Below, in pieces: positions 9,144 to 18,782 of a stretch of DNA of 64,000 bases (the stretch's first letter is position 1; the number at the start of each line of letters is the position of its first letter). A model generated the notes under the pieces. The model was not told where the DNA came from and did not search any database. It saw only the letters and a program-made list of their open reading frames with translations. The translations under genes were made by a program, and so were the position numbers. Source of the DNA: Paenibacillus sp. SZ31 (GTDB lineage Bacteria; Bacillota; Bacilli; Paenibacillales; Paenibacillaceae); NCBI RefSeq assembly GCF_012912005.1, contig NZ_JABBEA010000006.1, positions 124,001-188,000 on the forward strand. Direction: 5' to 3'.

Positions 9144-10031
9144 GTGTTTCAACGTTGGATTGAAGATCTAACATCGCGCCCAGGCGCTGTGGCTGTGCTG
9201 CTTGGAGTCATGGCAGTGCTTCTAGGGATATACATATGGTCTGCCACTGAAGTTCGCCGCAGCCACGAAAGGCGAATGAGAAGGATACGAGATACATTAT
9301 ACATAAGTACAGCCCTCTTGGGACAGCTTACCATCCAGGAAAATCGGAAATATGAACGGTCGGAACACGAACATAACGATTTGATAACGGCAATGTTAGC
9401 CTGCAAAGCTGCATCTTACCTATCCCCTCAGCTACAGGACCAGATCCGGGACTGTATTAAGGAACATGATCCTGCCCGACTCGGATTGATGCACAGAGCA
9501 CTGGAAAGAGAATGCACCGTATTATCAGATGAACTCAGTCGGGATACGCATGCAGATCATTGGGGCACAGCGGTCTGGACCATCCTTCGGCCCGTAGCCG
9601 AACCAGCCGCACTGGCGGCCACAGGATTTCTGGTTACAGATCTGGTATTTCGTCAGCGGATGTTGGACGTCCCTGTGGACTCATGGGACAGCATCTTGCC
9701 TTGGATTCGCGCGGTTTCCCTGATGATCACCATTATGTATGGATATCTGCTCTGGGCAAGCCCACGCCGGGATACGCCGGGTACAGTAACCAAAACGCTC
9801 TCTTTGCTGATCGCGCTATGCTCCTTACTCCATCTGATTGGACCTGTTGCTGCTCCCTATGCTCTGGGATTACAGCTGATTATATTCACTTCGGGTTTCG
9901 GGTTGACTGGGACACGCTCTCGCAGTGACCGCCCCTATGCAGGACATACGGAGCTGGAACCAGCGAAGAAAGTCTCTACGGAGATTGAAGGGAATACAAG
10001 TCGTACATCTGGTACCAACACCGACGAATAA
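9144..10031 (+). CDS. Membrane protein of unknown function
   Basis: Not recognised. The 295-residue product has a membrane segment at about 14-33 (VAVLLGVMAVLLGIYIWSAT), then a highly charged helical cytoplasmic-looking region (about 35-150), and three or four hydrophobic segments between about 155 and 270, ending in a polar Ser/Thr/Glu tail. No catalytic motif was found. The start is a GTG with a perfect AGGAGG 7 bases upstream. It is a single gene between a divergent Imm11-like gene and a bidirectional terminator. Confidence 0.7.
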   Translation: MFQRWIEDLTSRPGAVAVLLGVMAVLLGIYIWSATEVRRSHERRMRRIRDTLYISTALLGQLTIQENRKYERSEHEHNDLITAMLACKAASYLSPQLQDQIRDCIKEHDPARLGLMHRALERECTVLSDELSRDTHADHWGTAVWTILRPVAEPAALAATGFLVTDLVFRQRMLDVPVDSWDSILPWIRAVSLMITIMYGYLLWASPRRDTPGTVTKTLSLLIALCSLLHLIGPVAAPYALGLQLIIFTSGFGLTGTRSRSDRPYAGHTELEPAKKVSTEIEGNTSRTSGTNTDE

Positions 10032-10138
10032 CTTACCCATTCAGTATGCTGCGCAGTTGCCTACTCTGGACCTGTTCAGGGTGCCTCGGCTTTAAGTAGG
10101 TTTTGAAAGAACACTCTAAATTCTTCAAGTCTGTACGC

Positions 10139-10180
10139 AAAAAGGGCTGAAACTACAATGTAGTTTCAGCTCTTTTCTAT
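10139..10180. terminator. Bidirectional Rho-independent terminator
   Basis: A long stem (AGGGCTGAAACTAC with TAGTTTCAGCTCT, one mismatch region) has T-rich ends on both strands. It separates the convergent membrane-protein gene and the S-layer phosphatase gene. Confidence 0.85.
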
Positions 10181-10277
10181 AATCTTTCTTGCGAAGAATA
10201 TCGGAAGGTTATTCTGTCATCGAAGTGGCATGTGTAACGTTTTTTAGTTCACTTTATATCATGCATTATTACTTCAC

Positions 10278-12998
10278 TTATTTCGCTACAACATGTGCAA
10301 TGACACGGCCATTTTCGTACGTGACAGTCACGTCATAACCATCTGCCGTTACACTGTCGAATTCACCTGTAATTCCATTAGCCGTGATTAACGTAATATC
10401 TTTGGAACCTTCGATCTTATAGTTGGACAAGTCCAGTTTGAGAATTCCTCCATCAATATAGAGCTTTCTGCCGACATTCAGTTGACTGTTGCCGTCAGCC
10501 ACAACCAATTCTAACGTACCGTTATCCATGGTGAAGTTCTTATTCAAGTTTAATGCTCCATCGACATTCACAACAACTGTTCCATTTTCTACATACAGAT
10601 CACCTGTACCAAAAGCAGTTGCTGATTCGGCTACCAGTGTTCCTGCTTGCAGCAACGTTCCGCCTGTATAGCTATTTTTCCCTGTCAATGTAAGGGTGCC
10701 TGTTCCCTTTTTCGTAAGCATTCCACTACCAGTGATATCATTTCTCCACCAGTCTTCTGCATTGAAGCGCCCTTTGGAAGCGTCCATATCCACAGTTACA
10801 TTGTTCAAGAATGCGCCGTAGCCATCCGCTGCGGATACCAGATCCAATCTACCCCAACCTTTGGATTCGTCCAGGACAGGATATCCGGAATCGATGGATG
10901 TCGTATACAATACTTCTCTGCGTTGCTCATCTGTTAAATAAGGTTGACGCGTCTCTAACAATGCTTCTGCTCCTTGTGGAACAACAGGGGCCAAACCTTT
11001 CGTTCCTGTTTGTGGCAGACCGGAAGTCATCTTTTCTCTATAGAAGGCTTTATTAGCGTCGTGATCTTCCCATTTATTCTCATCGTATGCACTTTTGAAA
11101 GTGTACTCCTCTGTTACGGTGTGTGCATATTCGTACAAACTCATATTTTTTTCCTTGGCTTCTGCTCCAAATACCTCGCCTGCATTTTCATAGGCTTTCT
11201 CTAACAAGTCTTTATTCTCCGCCTGATTGAAGGCATATGCAGTCATAGCTGTTGCTTGTATTCTCGCCCCTACAACATCAAGCGGTGAGTGCATTCCCGT
11301 GACAATTCGATTCTCACCCATCTGAGCTGCTCTCGTTAAGAATTCAGAGAATCGTTCTGGGGTAGCGTAGGCAAACGGAAGTACGGACAAATACGAAGCA
11401 CTTGTATGACCACTTGGAAATCCTCCGTCTTTTCCTCTTCCATCCTCAGCAATTCGTTTGACATAGCTTAATGCAGGGATAAGCACAACGTTCGTTTCAT
11501 ATTGCTGGTAATGCTTTTCTCCTGTTGATTTCTTTCCGCCTGAAGCCAGTGGTACTTCTGTCGCTTCACCTTCACCAATTGTTTGCCATACGGGTAACCC
11601 TTTGCTATCGACGACCTCTTTCACTTCTCCGTTTGAATTCATTCTCCACGGTCTAGGCGTAGAGTAGAAGTATTTCGCAGGGTTTGATGAGGCAGGAATT
11701 TTGAATCGCACCAGATCAACTAAAGCGACCATGTCTGCAAGCTCCGTATCCGCCCAATCACTTCCGATACCTTGGCTTTCATCTTCCACCGTTTCTTCTG
11801 TCAATAACACATTCATCTCGTCCACACTTCGTTCAACGCTTGTCTTTGGCTTGATAACATCTACATACGTATTAGCCAGCGGCCCAAAAGCTTCCATCAT
11901 ACTATAGATCTTATCTCTTTGGTCATCATAATAAGCTGCCAAAGTCTCTTCAGCCGTGCGATTTTTCGTAGCATCTTCTACATATTTGATATTCGCTTCC
12001 CACGCCGCTTTATTTCGGATCTCTGCATTCGCAAATGTCTTCTGATCAGCGACAGCTACGGTTGGATCGTTTTTAAAACCGTCATAGTATAAGGTCGGTC
12101 CATCTCCATACTTTGCATTCTTGCCATCAGCACCTAGTTTGGTTGCCGCTGTTCCATCTCTCCAATCCGCTTGGTTCAAGGACCATACTTGATCAAAACC
12201 GTCCAAAATATCAATAAACGGATTGGTTTCTGCAATATTTTTCAATGTGCCGTCAGCCGCATTGCCTCCATGCTCCACGGCGGACAAACGAGCTTCAGCT
12301 GCTGGAGGATTAACACTCAGTACGGTTGCTGTTCCTTTTGGCTTAGCTGGTTTGGCAGCTGTAGTCGCATCCGTTTCCACAGCCTTAACGAGTGCAGAGA
12401 CTGCCTCGGCCCGAGTAATGGAATTAAGCGGCTTGAAGCTTCCATCTGTATATCCAGCGATAATTTTCGCTGCTGCCGCTCCACCTACAGCTCCTTTGCT
12501 CCACGCTGCAATAGACGACGAATCACTAAAGACATTCGCAGCTGTTTCATTTAACTCCAAATTAAGAATACCAGCGATCACTTTAGCTGCTTCCTGACGT
12601 GTGATCGGATCTTGCGGCTTCATAGTGCCATCAGTGTATCCATCTATATATCCATTCGCATTTGCAATAGAAATTGCTTCATAATACCATGCACTTTCAG
12701 ACACATCGTTAAAGGTAATTTTAGCTTGTCCGGAATATCCAAATGCACCGTTTACCAAATTCATAAATTCTGCTCTGGTAATATACGTGTTCGGTTTGAA
12801 TGAACGATCCAGGTAGCCTCTAATTAATCCTTCATCACCCCATGCTTGAATATTTGCTTCCGCCCAGTGTCCCTTAATATCAGAGAACTGAATTTTCTGA
12901 TCGGCTGCAAAACTCTTCTCTGCAAACGTTGGACCTACCATAGACAACATCAGAAGTAGTGCCAGTGACTTTTTAAGTGGTTTTCTCATGGCTTGCAA
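10278..12998 (-). CDS. S-layer-anchored acid phosphatase (PAP2 type) with autotransporter-type repeat tail
   Basis: A secreted surface protein of about 906 residues. A signal peptide (KKSLALLLMLSMVGPTFA) is followed by three S-layer-homology domains (about 38-80, 95-140, 155-205), a Thr/Ala/Pro linker and a class A acid phosphatase/PAP2 domain. All catalytic motifs are present: Lys444 with Arg451-Pro452 (KYFYSTPRP), PSGH at 530-533, and Arg566, His572, Asp576 (RIVTGMHSPLD). The last 180 residues contain a beta-strand repeat (GTGTLTLTGKNSYTGGTLLQ) typical of autotransporter passenger domains, unusual in a Gram-positive. It should release phosphate from organic phosphates at the cell surface. 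Start: a TTG at 12998 has GGGAG 7 bases upstream; GTG at 13004 is too close and ATG at 12989 too far. Residue numbers count from the GTG. Confidence 0.85.
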   Translation of the reverse strand: MQAMRKPLKKSLALLLMLSMVGPTFAEKSFAADQKIQFSDIKGHWAEANIQAWGDEGLIRGYLDRSFKPNTYITRAEFMNLVNGAFGYSGQAKITFNDVSESAWYYEAISIANANGYIDGYTDGTMKPQDPITRQEAAKVIAGILNLELNETAANVFSDSSSIAAWSKGAVGGAAAAKIIAGYTDGSFKPLNSITRAEAVSALVKAVETDATTAAKPAKPKGTATVLSVNPPAAEARLSAVEHGGNAADGTLKNIAETNPFIDILDGFDQVWSLNQADWRDGTAATKLGADGKNAKYGDGPTLYYDGFKNDPTVAVADQKTFANAEIRNKAAWEANIKYVEDATKNRTAEETLAAYYDDQRDKIYSMMEAFGPLANTYVDVIKPKTSVERSVDEMNVLLTEETVEDESQGIGSDWADTELADMVALVDLVRFKIPASSNPAKYFYSTPRPWRMNSNGEVKEVVDSKGLPVWQTIGEGEATEVPLASGGKKSTGEKHYQQYETNVVLIPALSYVKRIAEDGRGKDGGFPSGHTSASYLSVLPFAYATPERFSEFLTRAAQMGENRIVTGMHSPLDVVGARIQATAMTAYAFNQAENKDLLEKAYENAGEVFGAEAKEKNMSLYEYAHTVTEEYTFKSAYDENKWEDHDANKAFYREKMTSGLPQTGTKGLAPVVPQGAEALLETRQPYLTDEQRREVLYTTSIDSGYPVLDESKGWGRLDLVSAADGYGAFLNNVTVDMDASKGRFNAEDWWRNDITGSGMLTKKGTGTLTLTGKNSYTGGTLLQAGTLVAESATAFGTGDLYVENGTVVVNVDGALNLNKNFTMDNGTLELVVADGNSQLNVGRKLYIDGGILKLDLSNYKIEGSKDITLITANGITGEFDSVTADGYDVTVTYENGRVIAHVVAK

Positions 12999-13218
12999 AT
13001 ACACGCTCCCATTATAGAAATAATTTTTTTTGCTTCTGCGTCAGCATATGAGTAAGAAATTCTCTATCCAGATGTCTGATCTGCCGTTACTGTAGCATTA
13101 GGGGACGTTTGGTATCTATAGAACAAATTCCGTTTTATATCAAAATCGTACGTTCTGACACTTTTCACCCTAAAAAAATGGAGTGCATACTACTTTCGTT
13201 AATTATGATATCTTTTTA

Positions 13219-13232
13219 TGTAAACGCTTTAT
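13219..13232 (+). promoter_or_regulatory. Possible CcpA cre site upstream of the membrane AraC gene
   Basis: TGTAAACGCTTTAT matches 12 of 14 positions of the usual cre consensus. It lies 120 bases before the regulator gene. The rest of the divergent gap 12999-13352 is AT-rich promoter sequence without a gene. Confidence 0.35.
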
Positions 13233-13352
13233 TAAATGTGTGTAAAATGAGAGGGGGAAGTTTGTTAAATTTCGGTCAACATGATTTCTCGTCCTCGGCC
13301 TACTATATAATGATGAAGTTGTTTAGAAACGAGAAATGAAGGGGGAAAAAGA

Positions 13353-15674
13353 ATGCGTAAGCCATTTCAGTCTGTGAGATCCAAAATGGTTCTTTCCTAC
13401 CTCGCTGTCGTTCTTGTCATTGCGCTTCTTTTCGGCTCCATTTTTTATCTCTTCTTCTCCCATCAATACAGCAAAGAAATCCGCATCAATAATCAACTCT
13501 CACTGAAAAGCACTGTCAATTATATAGAGAGCTCCGTGATCCAGAAGGTGAATCAGGTCTATCTGTCCCTGGCACTGGGTAACGCTGCAAGTATCGATTT
13601 AGATAGCTTAAAAGGAAACCATAGCAAAATTCTGGACATCGAACAGTCCCTCAAAAATATGGTGCAAAATTATTCTGATCTCATTGAAGCTATTCATGTG
13701 TACGATGCGAAGAACCACTTTATCGTTTCATCTGTATATGGGCTGATGCTCTATGAGGACACGCCTGCGAGTGTGTATCATACGACGGATTGGATTGCTG
13801 CGATGAAAGAAACCAAAGAAAGCTCCTTATGGATGCAGACTCGCATGGTTCCTCAGGATGCTTATATCGAATCACGGGAACAGAGCAACATGAGTCCTCT
13901 GATTTCTTATGTCCACAGTTACCCGTTTCAATCGTCTGGACAAGACCATAAGGCCATAATTGCGATTGATATCAAAGAATCAGCGATCAGTCAGATCATT
14001 AAAAATATGCTCCCTGCTGACTATGCAAATACATTAATCATAGATCAGGATGGAACCGTCATATCTGCCGCGGACAAAACGTTGATAGGCAGCTCCACGG
14101 AGGAAAATCTAACAGATTCGCTGCTCTCCTTTCATTCTTCAGATGAGAGCTTCGCACCTGTATTTAACTATGACTCATATGTCGTTACCCAAGATCAATT
14201 TAAAGGAAATGCATGGCGGATTTACACGACCACACCTAATGAAAGTTTCTATTACAAATTGGATAGCTTGAAGGAAATTTCAGTTCTTCTTGGCTTGTTG
14301 GCTGTCGCAGTTGGGATCGTGATGTCGTCCATCTTTACCACTGCCAACTATAGTCCTCTTAAGCGAATCCTAAATAATATCAAGAGCCGGATGGATAGCC
14401 CAACCAGCTTAAAGCAGGACGAGTACCGGTTCATCGATACAACGATTAACAGTCTGTCCAACAAAGTCGATAGTCTTGAGGAAACACTACAAGCCAATCA
14501 TAAGATGATCAAACATAGTATCATGCTCAATATGTTAAATAATCGATTTACACCCGAGGAACTTACGGAGCAACTGCAGTCTATTCACATTTCGATGGCT
14601 TACTCCCGCTTCCGTTGCATCGTCATTGACCCGGTCAATGAGAAGTGGAAGGATCTGCAGCCACGACAGTTGCAGCATACGTTGTACACGATGATTCAGC
14701 AACTGGAGATCGCAGATATGGACGAGACTCAACTGCTCGCAGAGGAGTTGCAGGATCACAAAATCGCGGTCATCATCTGTACCAATCAACCCGAGGAACC
14801 TCTCTCTGATCACATTGTATACTTTATTCACGCTGAGGCTAAGAGCAGATTCGGTCTAGAATTTGTACTATCACTGGGCGGCTGGGTTGATCATTTCACG
14901 AAGATTCATACAAGCTATCATCAGGCGAATACCTTGATCCGATACAGCTACTTCTTTCCCGAGCAGTCTGCCATTCAGGATCTTGATCTTCTGAACAGGG
15001 AATCCAGCAGCTTGGAAATTTCAGAATCATACCTCGTAAACTTTGAAAAGAAATTGCAGGCTCGGGATGTGCAGGGTACGGTTCAGGCCATTCAGGAAGT
15101 GGTAGCGACAATAAAGGAAGGCCCCTATTCAGCCGAATACAGTCGTATCATACTATTAAAAACAGTATCGATTTACGCTGAATGTATCCAGCAGGTACGC
15201 CTGCAACCCGCCGAGGCAAGCTCGATGAATTTGTACAAGCAATTTTCATTGTTCTACAATATCAACCGCTATTCGGAGTGGATGATTCATCTCGTGACCG
15301 AATTTGTGATGCATATGGAGAAGCGAAGCGAAGTACGGAGTGTGGATACCATCTCGGCTGTCAAAGCCTATGTTCATGAGCATCTTTCGGGTGATCTCAC
15401 ACTGGATCATGTCTCAGAACAAGTATTCATCAGCCCTAAATATCTCAGTAAACTTTTCAAGGAAGAAACCGGGATTGTCTATTCCGAATATGTTACGAAT
15501 CAGAGAATGCAACGCGCACGGGAACTCATGACACAGCGTGAAATTACAGTTGAGCAGGTCGCAAATACGGTCGGTTACCGTACTCCTGCTTATTTCATTA
15601 AGAAGTTCAAAGAAATTCACGGCTGTACACCAAAAAACTTCATGCGCAGTCTAATGGAACAGGGATCTATATAG
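13353..15674 (+). CDS. Membrane-bound AraC family transcriptional regulator
   Basis: A 773-residue one-component sensor-regulator of the type common in Paenibacillus. TM1 is at about 13-33 (LSYLAVVLVIALLFGSIFYL), followed by an extracellular sensor of about 270 residues (dCache-like by length and layout) and TM2 near 308-328 (VLLGLLAVAVGIVMSSIF). A helical cytoplasmic linker follows. The last 100 residues form two AraC helix-turn-helix motifs, seen in LTLDHVSEQVFISPKYLSKL, FKEETGIVYSEYV and VEQVANTVGYRTPAYFIKKF. It should bind DNA near the membrane in response to an external ligand, most likely a sugar or glycan. The ribosome site GAAGGGGG is clear. A solute-binding lipoprotein gene starts 30 bases downstream, forming a two-gene unit. 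Confidence 0.9.
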   Translation: MRKPFQSVRSKMVLSYLAVVLVIALLFGSIFYLFFSHQYSKEIRINNQLSLKSTVNYIESSVIQKVNQVYLSLALGNAASIDLDSLKGNHSKILDIEQSLKNMVQNYSDLIEAIHVYDAKNHFIVSSVYGLMLYEDTPASVYHTTDWIAAMKETKESSLWMQTRMVPQDAYIESREQSNMSPLISYVHSYPFQSSGQDHKAIIAIDIKESAISQIIKNMLPADYANTLIIDQDGTVISAADKTLIGSSTEENLTDSLLSFHSSDESFAPVFNYDSYVVTQDQFKGNAWRIYTTTPNESFYYKLDSLKEISVLLGLLAVAVGIVMSSIFTTANYSPLKRILNNIKSRMDSPTSLKQDEYRFIDTTINSLSNKVDSLEETLQANHKMIKHSIMLNMLNNRFTPEELTEQLQSIHISMAYSRFRCIVIDPVNEKWKDLQPRQLQHTLYTMIQQLEIADMDETQLLAEELQDHKIAVIICTNQPEEPLSDHIVYFIHAEAKSRFGLEFVLSLGGWVDHFTKIHTSYHQANTLIRYSYFFPEQSAIQDLDLLNRESSSLEISESYLVNFEKKLQARDVQGTVQAIQEVVATIKEGPYSAEYSRIILLKTVSIYAECIQQVRLQPAEASSMNLYKQFSLFYNINRYSEWMIHLVTEFVMHMEKRSEVRSVDTISAVKAYVHEHLSGDLTLDHVSEQVFISPKYLSKLFKEETGIVYSEYVTNQRMQRARELMTQREITVEQVANTVGYRTPAYFIKKFKEIHGCTPKNFMRSLMEQGSI

Positions 15675-15704
15675 GTTCAATTTAAAATCAGGAAAGGAGC
15701 TGCT

Positions 15705-17345
15705 ATGAACATCAACCATTTAAGAACGCTATGTCTATTGATTGCTACATCTATTCTTATAGGATTGATGAGCGGTTGTACCTTTCTAAACAGAGAAACA
15801 GCACAAGTGCAGCAGCAGGAACACTCGGCAAGTGCTGAGAAGGATACAGCACCGCAGTATACGATATCCTGGACCATGCATCAAAATATCCCTGTTCCTG
15901 CGGACGCTGAGATGATTGCATATATAGAGGATCGGTTTGATGTCGATCTGGAGGTGTGGAACCTTGAGAACAAACGATACGAGGAACTGCTGGATATGGA
16001 GCTGGCTCAAGGGAAAATACCGGATCTGTTCCGGATCAGGCAGCCGCATGATCTGCTTAAGTATCAAATGCAAGGGGTTTTAGCGGAAATCCCCCCAGAG
16101 GTCCTTGAACAATATGCGCCAAATATTGTACAGCGAATTCGCGATTATGACTCACGTTACTTAGAGTTTGGAAAAATAAACGGCAGCTTATATGGAATAC
16201 CGGCCATCAATGAGACCAACATCTATCGAACTCCTGTCGTATATCGAGAGGACTGGCTTAAGCGGCTTGGTCTGGACGTACCGAAGACATTAGATGAATT
16301 TGAAACGGTCATGTATGCCTTTGCCAAAGGTGACCCGGACGGAAATGGTAAACAAGATACGTATGGCCTATCCAGAGAGGGCTTAAATGTTGTGTTTGGC
16401 GCTTTTGGACAGTCCGTTTTCACAGAGCAGCTGTATTTTAATGAAGAAAACAACCAACTCGTGATCGGTGCTCTGGAGCCTGAGATGAAAAAAGCATTGG
16501 CTTATATGCAAAAGTGGTATCAGGACGGGATTATCGACCCTGAGTTTATAACCGGCGAAAATAAAGGCGGCTATAAGCATCTATCCCATGCTTTTATTAA
16601 TGGAAAAATTGGGATGACCTCGATGGGAAACTACTATCATTGGAATCAAGAGGGAGATTACAGCGTTCTCAATGAACATGGCGAGGAAACGCCGGTGGAA
16701 CCCTCGTTCAATGTCAATGAGCTAATACAGAAGAATGCAGCTGCAGAGGTTGTATTTGGTTCTCCTGTTATTGGTCCGGATGGACATAGCGGTTCTAAAG
16801 GGAATAATCTGCTGATGAATTTTATTGCTATAGGGGCTGAGGCTGCGAACGAGCCCGGAAAACTGGAGAAAATCTTGGAGATACTCGATTATGTAAGTGC
16901 CAACCCCGATCCGGTCGAGCGGATCAAAATGGAGTATGGCCTTCCAGGAAAGCACTGGGATTGGAGCGCTGAAGATTCAAAATCGTTCCACTTGCTTCGC
17001 CCATACAACCGAATGGAGAATTACACCAATATGATCGGCTCAAGTATCGGCATGACAGTTCCAGGTACAACAACGGACAAACGTGAACAGTGGGCTGCAT
17101 CTGCAGGGCTAACGGAGAATGGGATCTATAATCGCCTGGAGGTTGCAACCCCTGCCCTGATTCAATATTCATCTGAGCTGATTCGCATGAGAGACAGAGC
17201 ATATATCTCCATCATCACTGGCGATCAGCCTGTGGAGTATTTCGATACCTTTGTGGAAGAATTCATGGATGCAGGTGGGCAGCAAGTGCTGCTTGAAGCG
17301 AATCATTGGTATAACGAGCATAAGGAGACAATTCACACGCAATAG
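15705..17345 (+). CDS. Extracellular solute-binding lipoprotein, ABC sugar type
   Basis: A family 1 solute-binding protein of 546 residues, in the size class Paenibacillus uses for oligosaccharide uptake. The signal peptide ends in the lipobox MSGC (Cys at about 25), so it is lipid-anchored outside the membrane. Core features include the FRIRQPHDLLKYQMQG loop, YGIPAINETNIYRTPVVYRE, the calcium-type loop DPDGNGKQDTYGL and YMQKWYQDGIIDPEF. AAAGGAG stands 8 bases before the ATG. Upstream and probably co-transcribed is a membrane AraC regulator. No permease gene follows, so it must either work with permeases elsewhere or serve the regulator as a ligand sensor (inference). Confidence 0.88.
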   Translation: MNINHLRTLCLLIATSILIGLMSGCTFLNRETAQVQQQEHSASAEKDTAPQYTISWTMHQNIPVPADAEMIAYIEDRFDVDLEVWNLENKRYEELLDMELAQGKIPDLFRIRQPHDLLKYQMQGVLAEIPPEVLEQYAPNIVQRIRDYDSRYLEFGKINGSLYGIPAINETNIYRTPVVYREDWLKRLGLDVPKTLDEFETVMYAFAKGDPDGNGKQDTYGLSREGLNVVFGAFGQSVFTEQLYFNEENNQLVIGALEPEMKKALAYMQKWYQDGIIDPEFITGENKGGYKHLSHAFINGKIGMTSMGNYYHWNQEGDYSVLNEHGEETPVEPSFNVNELIQKNAAAEVVFGSPVIGPDGHSGSKGNNLLMNFIAIGAEAANEPGKLEKILEILDYVSANPDPVERIKMEYGLPGKHWDWSAEDSKSFHLLRPYNRMENYTNMIGSSIGMTVPGTTTDKREQWAASAGLTENGIYNRLEVATPALIQYSSELIRMRDRAYISIITGDQPVEYFDTFVEEFMDAGGQQVLLEANHWYNEHKETIHTQ

Positions 17346-17443
17346 GTGGGACGGTATGGAACATACATTTCCCATGAGTTTCTGGAAAGTATACATGTGT
17401 GTTCCTATGCACCTATCCTCGCTTCCCTCACGCTAGTCACTCT

Positions 17444-17683
17444 CTATCCCTTCGCACTCGCATTTGATCCGCGTAGTGAACGGGCTGAACTGCTTCGTGC
17501 CGTGCTTCCGGATTTGGAGGCGCTGCCTGAGGGCGTGTTTTCAAAACGCTTGCGTTCGGTCCGCTCCATCTGCACAATCTGACCTTCGTGCACCACGATG
17601 TGCAAAGAACCAAACTCCATGTCATTCAGCTGTCCGGCAATTCGGTCCAACCATACCTCATCCACTTTTAACGGCTTAGCCAT
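17444..17683 (-). CDS. yezD: YezD family small protein (DUF2292)
   Basis: A protein of 79 residues whose first part, MAKPLKVDEVWLDRIAGQLN followed by the FGSLHIVVHEGQIVQME segment, is the complete DUF2292/YezD domain. Family members are small, of unknown biochemical function, and usually lie in sulfate or sulfur assimilation loci of Firmicutes; here it is the last gene of the sulfate transporter operon. The C-terminal 28 residues (Ser/Arg/Ala rich) are a low-complexity extension. The open frame reaches to 17743, but AGGAGG stands 7 bases before the ATG at 17683, which fixes the start. Confidence 0.8.
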   Translation of the reverse strand: MAKPLKVDEVWLDRIAGQLNDMEFGSLHIVVHEGQIVQMERTERKRFENTPSGSASKSGSTARSSSARSLRGSNASAKG

Positions 17684-17839
17684 AGAGCCGCCTCCTCTTC
17701 TCGGGCTACTGCCCGCCATATTCCTAAGTGCGCTGTCATCCAACGGATTTATAAATCATTCTTATCCAACCTATATACTTGGTTTATACATTAGCAGGGC
17801 TTCCAGTAGCTGTCAATCTGTATTTTCTTCTTCTCATAA

Positions 17840-18715
17840 TCACTTTTCTGAAACGGCTTTGTGTCCAAGCCAGCTCTTGAGCAGCAACGTGGCGAGAGCC
17901 AGAATCAGGAGCAGGGAAGCTACGGCAAATGAAGCTGAGAATTGATATTCGTTATACAAAATCTCGACATGCAGCGGTAGCGTATTCGTCTCCCCGCGGA
18001 TATGTCCGGACACCACAGATACCGCTCCGAACTCGCCCATGGCACGGGCATTACACAGAATAATACCGTACAGCAGTCCCCATTTGATGTTGGGCAAAGT
18101 TACACTCCAGAAGATTCGCCATCCTGAAGCACCCAGCGTAACGGCCGCTTCTTCTTCCCGGGTTCCCTGGTCCTCCATCAGCGGAATCAGTTCTCTCGCT
18201 ACAAAAGGAAAGGTAATAAACAACGTTGCAATGACAATGCCTGGCAGCGCAAAAATGATTTTGATATCATGTTCGGACAGCCACGGCCCAAACCACCCAT
18301 TTGAACCAAAGACTAATACAAAGATCAACCCGCCCACCACAGGCGAGATTGAAAAGGGAAGATCAATCAGGGTGATCATGAGTCCTTTGCCCTTAAACTG
18401 GAACTTGGTAATGACCCATGCAGCGGCCACACCAAATATCGTATTCAGCGGCACTGTAATCCCCGCAACCAATAACGTTAGTTTCAGTGCAGACATGGCA
18501 TCCGGCTCGGTAAGAGCAGCGATGTACACACCCCAGCCCTGCTTCAACGCCTCCATGAGCACAATGACCAGTGGCAAAATAAGCAGCCATATGAGTACCA
18601 GGCTCGCCAGTCCAATCAACAACCATTTGACCCAGGGAGCTTCCGTTGTTGCACGGTTAGTTCCACGGCTGGTCTTAACGGGTGGAACAGGGCTCAGTGG
18701 AACGGAACCCGCCAT
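17840..18715 (-). CDS. cysW: Sulfate ABC transporter permease CysW
   Basis: Integral membrane permease of the sulfate/thiosulfate importer, 291 residues with six predicted membrane segments. The inner-membrane EAA-type loop that contacts the ATPase is visible in EEEAAVTLGASGWRIFWSVT. CysW-like segments include LIDLPFSISPVVGGLIFVLV, NARAMGEFGAVSVVSGHI and TNTLPLHVEILYNEY. AAAGGAGG lies before the ATG at 18715; an upstream in-frame ATG at 18763 has none. It lies 67 bases downstream of cysT in the operon sbp-cysT-cysW-yezD. No cysA ATPase gene is present. Confidence 0.93.
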   Translation of the reverse strand: MAGSVPLSPVPPVKTSRGTNRATTEAPWVKWLLIGLASLVLIWLLILPLVIVLMEALKQGWGVYIAALTEPDAMSALKLTLLVAGITVPLNTIFGVAAAWVITKFQFKGKGLMITLIDLPFSISPVVGGLIFVLVFGSNGWFGPWLSEHDIKIIFALPGIVIATLFITFPFVARELIPLMEDQGTREEEAAVTLGASGWRIFWSVTLPNIKWGLLYGIILCNARAMGEFGAVSVVSGHIRGETNTLPLHVEILYNEYQFSASFAVASLLLILALATLLLKSWLGHKAVSEK

Positions 18716-18782
18716 ATGCTGCACCTCCTTTGGTTTGGGTGAGTGACATCTGTTCGTATCCATATTCCATCATGCTTCATCG

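Noticed and set aside
18039..18746. Long plus-strand frame (235 codons) over cysW
   Set aside because: Shadow of the permease gene; composition is low-complexity Ser/Pro/Thr and no start signal is present.
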